Assembly: GCA_025450765.1 (NCBI GenBank) | Contig: JANWLS010000001.1 | Coordinates: 1-32,527 of the forward strand | Origin: Vicinamibacterales bacterium | GTDB lineage: Bacteria; Acidobacteriota; Vicinamibacteria; Vicinamibacterales; CAVVIG01 | Length of the DNA: 32,527 bases | Direction: 5' to 3' | Shown here: one piece after another, positions 31,084 through 32,527 of the stretch | Layout: each line of letters starts with the position of its first letter | Position numbering within the stretch: position 1 is the first letter of the stretch | Notes under the pieces: generated by a model | Told to the model about the DNA's origin: nothing | What the model saw: the letters and a program-made list of their open reading frames with translations, nothing else | Databases searched by the model: none | Translations under genes and position numbers: made by a program

Positions 31084-32527
31084 TCCCGGCGGAGGTCGGC
31101 CGGATAATGGACCTGGCGGTCGTGGTTCACCGGAGAAGCGAGCAGGACGGCTCCCTGCAGCCTCCCTTCGCGACTCAATTCGAGCGCACGCACCATCAGA
31201 TGCTGTTCGTAGAGCACGAGGTCCCCGGCCTCCAGAAACATCGTCTGCACACCGCGCCGCGTCATCAGCATGGGCCAGTTGGAATAGAACACCTCGCCGA
31301 CGATGTAGCTGACCCCGGCGTAGCTTTTGATTGCGCCCACGCGGGTCGCGTGACCCTCGGGAAAGTGTCGGCGGCGCTCGTCACCCGAGAGGTTGTAGTA
31401 GGCCCAATTCTCCCGATGATCGCCGTGCAGCTCGGTAAAGGAGAGCTTCAGAAAGTCGAGCCCGGGCTCGTTGCGCAGGATGTCGACCGACGTCGAGAGC
31501 AGGTGGGGAAGGCAGGTGGAAAACCCATTGCGGCAGACGCCGGGCGTGGCATGCAGGAGCATGTCGTCTTCGAAATACAACATGGCCGCGTGGTTCGTCC
31601 GGTCGAAGAAATGCCGTGAGCACCAGACGCGGCCCGCGTTGATGCCCATGTTGCCGAGCCGGTGCTGCGCAAAGCCGTACTCGGCGCAGATCGCGTCGTA
31701 CTCATCGAAGAGCGACTCGTCCGTGGAGTTGTTCAGCAGGACTTTATCGGTGCCGTCCAGGATCGCCGGATCGGCACGCTGAACGGACTCGATCCAGCTC
31801 CGAAACTGCGCTGGCGCATTGAACGTCAGGACGTAGAGCCCCACGACATCGTCGCCCGGGATCTGCCGTGGCGCGACGCGCATCGTGGAGCTCCGCTTCA
31901 GGCGGCAGCTCCAGACGGCTGGCGCGAACGCCTGTTCGAGCAGCGGCTCGAGGTCGTAGGCCTCGTCCAGCTCGGCGAAATCGGCATCCGTGATTTCGCA
32001 CCAGGACCAGAGGCGGCTTTTGATCTGTTGCTCGAACAACTCCCGGTCGCGCGCGTAATCGTGCGCCATCACGATGTCGCCGGCTTTGAGATAGGGCGTC
32101 AGGGCCTTGACCTCGGCGGCCTTGTCCGGCCCGTCGCACGCGAGAATTGTCAGCCCTTCCTTCTGCACTTCGCGGGCAATCTCGGCCAGCACGAACGGAT
32201 GCTCGACGTCCTTGACTCTTGGTTTGATGCCGAGCGCGCGCAGTGCGGGGTTGTCGGCGACACTCTGGTAGCGATCGTAGGTGAGGAAGTCCGCGTCGGC
32301 GGCGGTGCAGTACGTGTGCAGGAGGGCCGACAAACCGCCTGGCCCGGTGCCGATCTCGACGATCCGCGCCACAGGTCGTCCTGTGTCGTGCAGAAGTTGA
32401 AACAACGACCGGAACGCGGGAATCGCGTACCGGTTCTGCATCATCGTCAGATCCAGGTACGTCGAGACGCCGGTCCGGGCTTCATCCGGCACATCCGGCG
32501 GCAGCGAGAGCGGCACGCGCGGCACAG
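31077..32527 (-). CDS. Methyltransferase-like / glycosyltransferase-like fusion (5' end may be outside window)
   Basis: At least 482 residues. The N-terminal part (about 50-205) is a Rossmann-type methyltransferase-like domain: IVEIGTGPGGLSALL (55-67, glycine-rich SAM loop), ILACDGPDKAAEVKAL and LKAGDIVMAHDY, similar to CmcI-like or methyltransferase-24 proteins. The C-terminal part (about 228-482) looks like a GT-A domain: GLYVLTFNAPAQFRSWIESV, KVLLNNSTD and MLYFEDDM (315-322), in which EDD may be the DxD-like metal motif. Such fusions suggest one enzyme that makes and methylates, or makes and caps, a glycan. The GTG at 32525 could be the start (MPRVPLSLPP), but the frame is still open at the window edge, so the true start may lie outside. 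The stop overlaps the next gene. Substrates unknown. Confidence 0.7.
   Translation of the reverse strand, partial: VPRVPLSLPPDVPDEARTGVSTYLDLTMMQNRYAIPAFRSLFQLLHDTGRPVARIVEIGTGPGGLSALLHTYCTAADADFLTYDRYQSVADNPALRALGIKPRVKDVEHPFVLAEIAREVQKEGLTILACDGPDKAAEVKALTPYLKAGDIVMAHDYARDRELFEQQIKSRLWSWCEITDADFAELDEAYDLEPLLEQAFAPAVWSCRLKRSSTMRVAPRQIPGDDVVGLYVLTFNAPAQFRSWIESVQRADPAILDGTDKVLLNNSTDESLFDEYDAICAEYGFAQHRLGNMGINAGRVWCSRHFFDRTNHAAMLYFEDDMLLHATPGVCRNGFSTCLPHLLSTSVDILRNEPGLDFLKLSFTELHGDHRENWAYYNLSGDERRRHFPEGHATRVGAIKSYAGVSYIVGEVFYSNWPMLMTRRGVQTMFLEAGDLVLYEQHLMVRALELSREGRLQGAVLLASPVNHDRQVHYPADLRREC

Noticed and set aside
1-32527. Mobile elements, CRISPR arrays, tRNA and rRNA genes
   Set aside because: No transposase or integrase motifs, no regularly spaced repeats and no recognisable tRNA or rRNA sequence were seen on either strand.

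Overview
The window is GC-rich chromosomal DNA, almost fully coding, from a bacterium that looks like an Acidobacteriota member, most likely of the Vicinamibacteria type. The inference rests on gene content: three orphan MacB/FtsX permeases of the acidobacterial ADOP type (one cut by the left edge), a PadR repressor coupled to one of them, a fused alpha-beta 2-oxo acid dehydrogenase E1, a DUF3014 protein, a secreted S10 carboxypeptidase and a large Asp-box/VPS10 protein. There are no rRNA or tRNA genes, CRISPR arrays, insertion sequences or phage genes that I can see.

Layout. 1-5181: the 3' part of an ADOP permease faces a leftward pair, an E1 alpha-beta fusion followed by a Spinster-like MFS carrier. 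5190-6563: a palindromic -10 element separates E1 from a rightward SPW-like membrane protein and a DUF3014 protein. 6591-9619: a leftward padR-ADOP operon with an ATGA overlap, behind a promoter that carries overlapping inverted repeats. 9684-12273: a glyoxalase-fold protein and an S10 peptidase, ending at a perfect 16-bp bidirectional terminator. 12304-16962: leftward genes for a 1137-residue MBG-repeat surface protein with a His/Asp tail, a small secreted partner and a Yip1-type membrane protein. 16983-20972: a fumarylacetoacetase-family hydrolase and the Asp-box protein. 20973-21488: the only long gene-poor stretch, holding a foldable palindromic element and one doubtful small ORF. 21489-23205: panB-panC. 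23202-23830: a vapBC-type toxin-antitoxin pair whose toxin stop overlaps the panC stop. 23883-26647: two divergent secreted proteins, a Uma2-type nuclease and a Gly-rich secreted protein. 26822-30161: a short-chain dehydrogenase and a second complete ADOP permease. 30169-32527: an HtrL/YibB-type protein and a methyltransferase-like/glycosyltransferase-like fusion that reaches the right edge.

Most of the window is accessory envelope and secretion functions (ADOP permeases, surface protein, secreted hydrolases, glycan enzymes) mixed with core metabolism (E1, PanB, PanC, FAH). The most distinctive sequence-level signal is at start codons. Five genes lack a clear Shine-Dalgarno sequence and instead have a TANNNT/GATAAT hexamer ending 6-8 nt before the start, as expected for leaderless mRNAs. 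Two of them are divergent with only 20 bp between their start codons. Most other genes have strong AGGAGG-like sites. The least explained coding units are the MBG protein with its small partner, and the methyltransferase/glycosyltransferase fusion.
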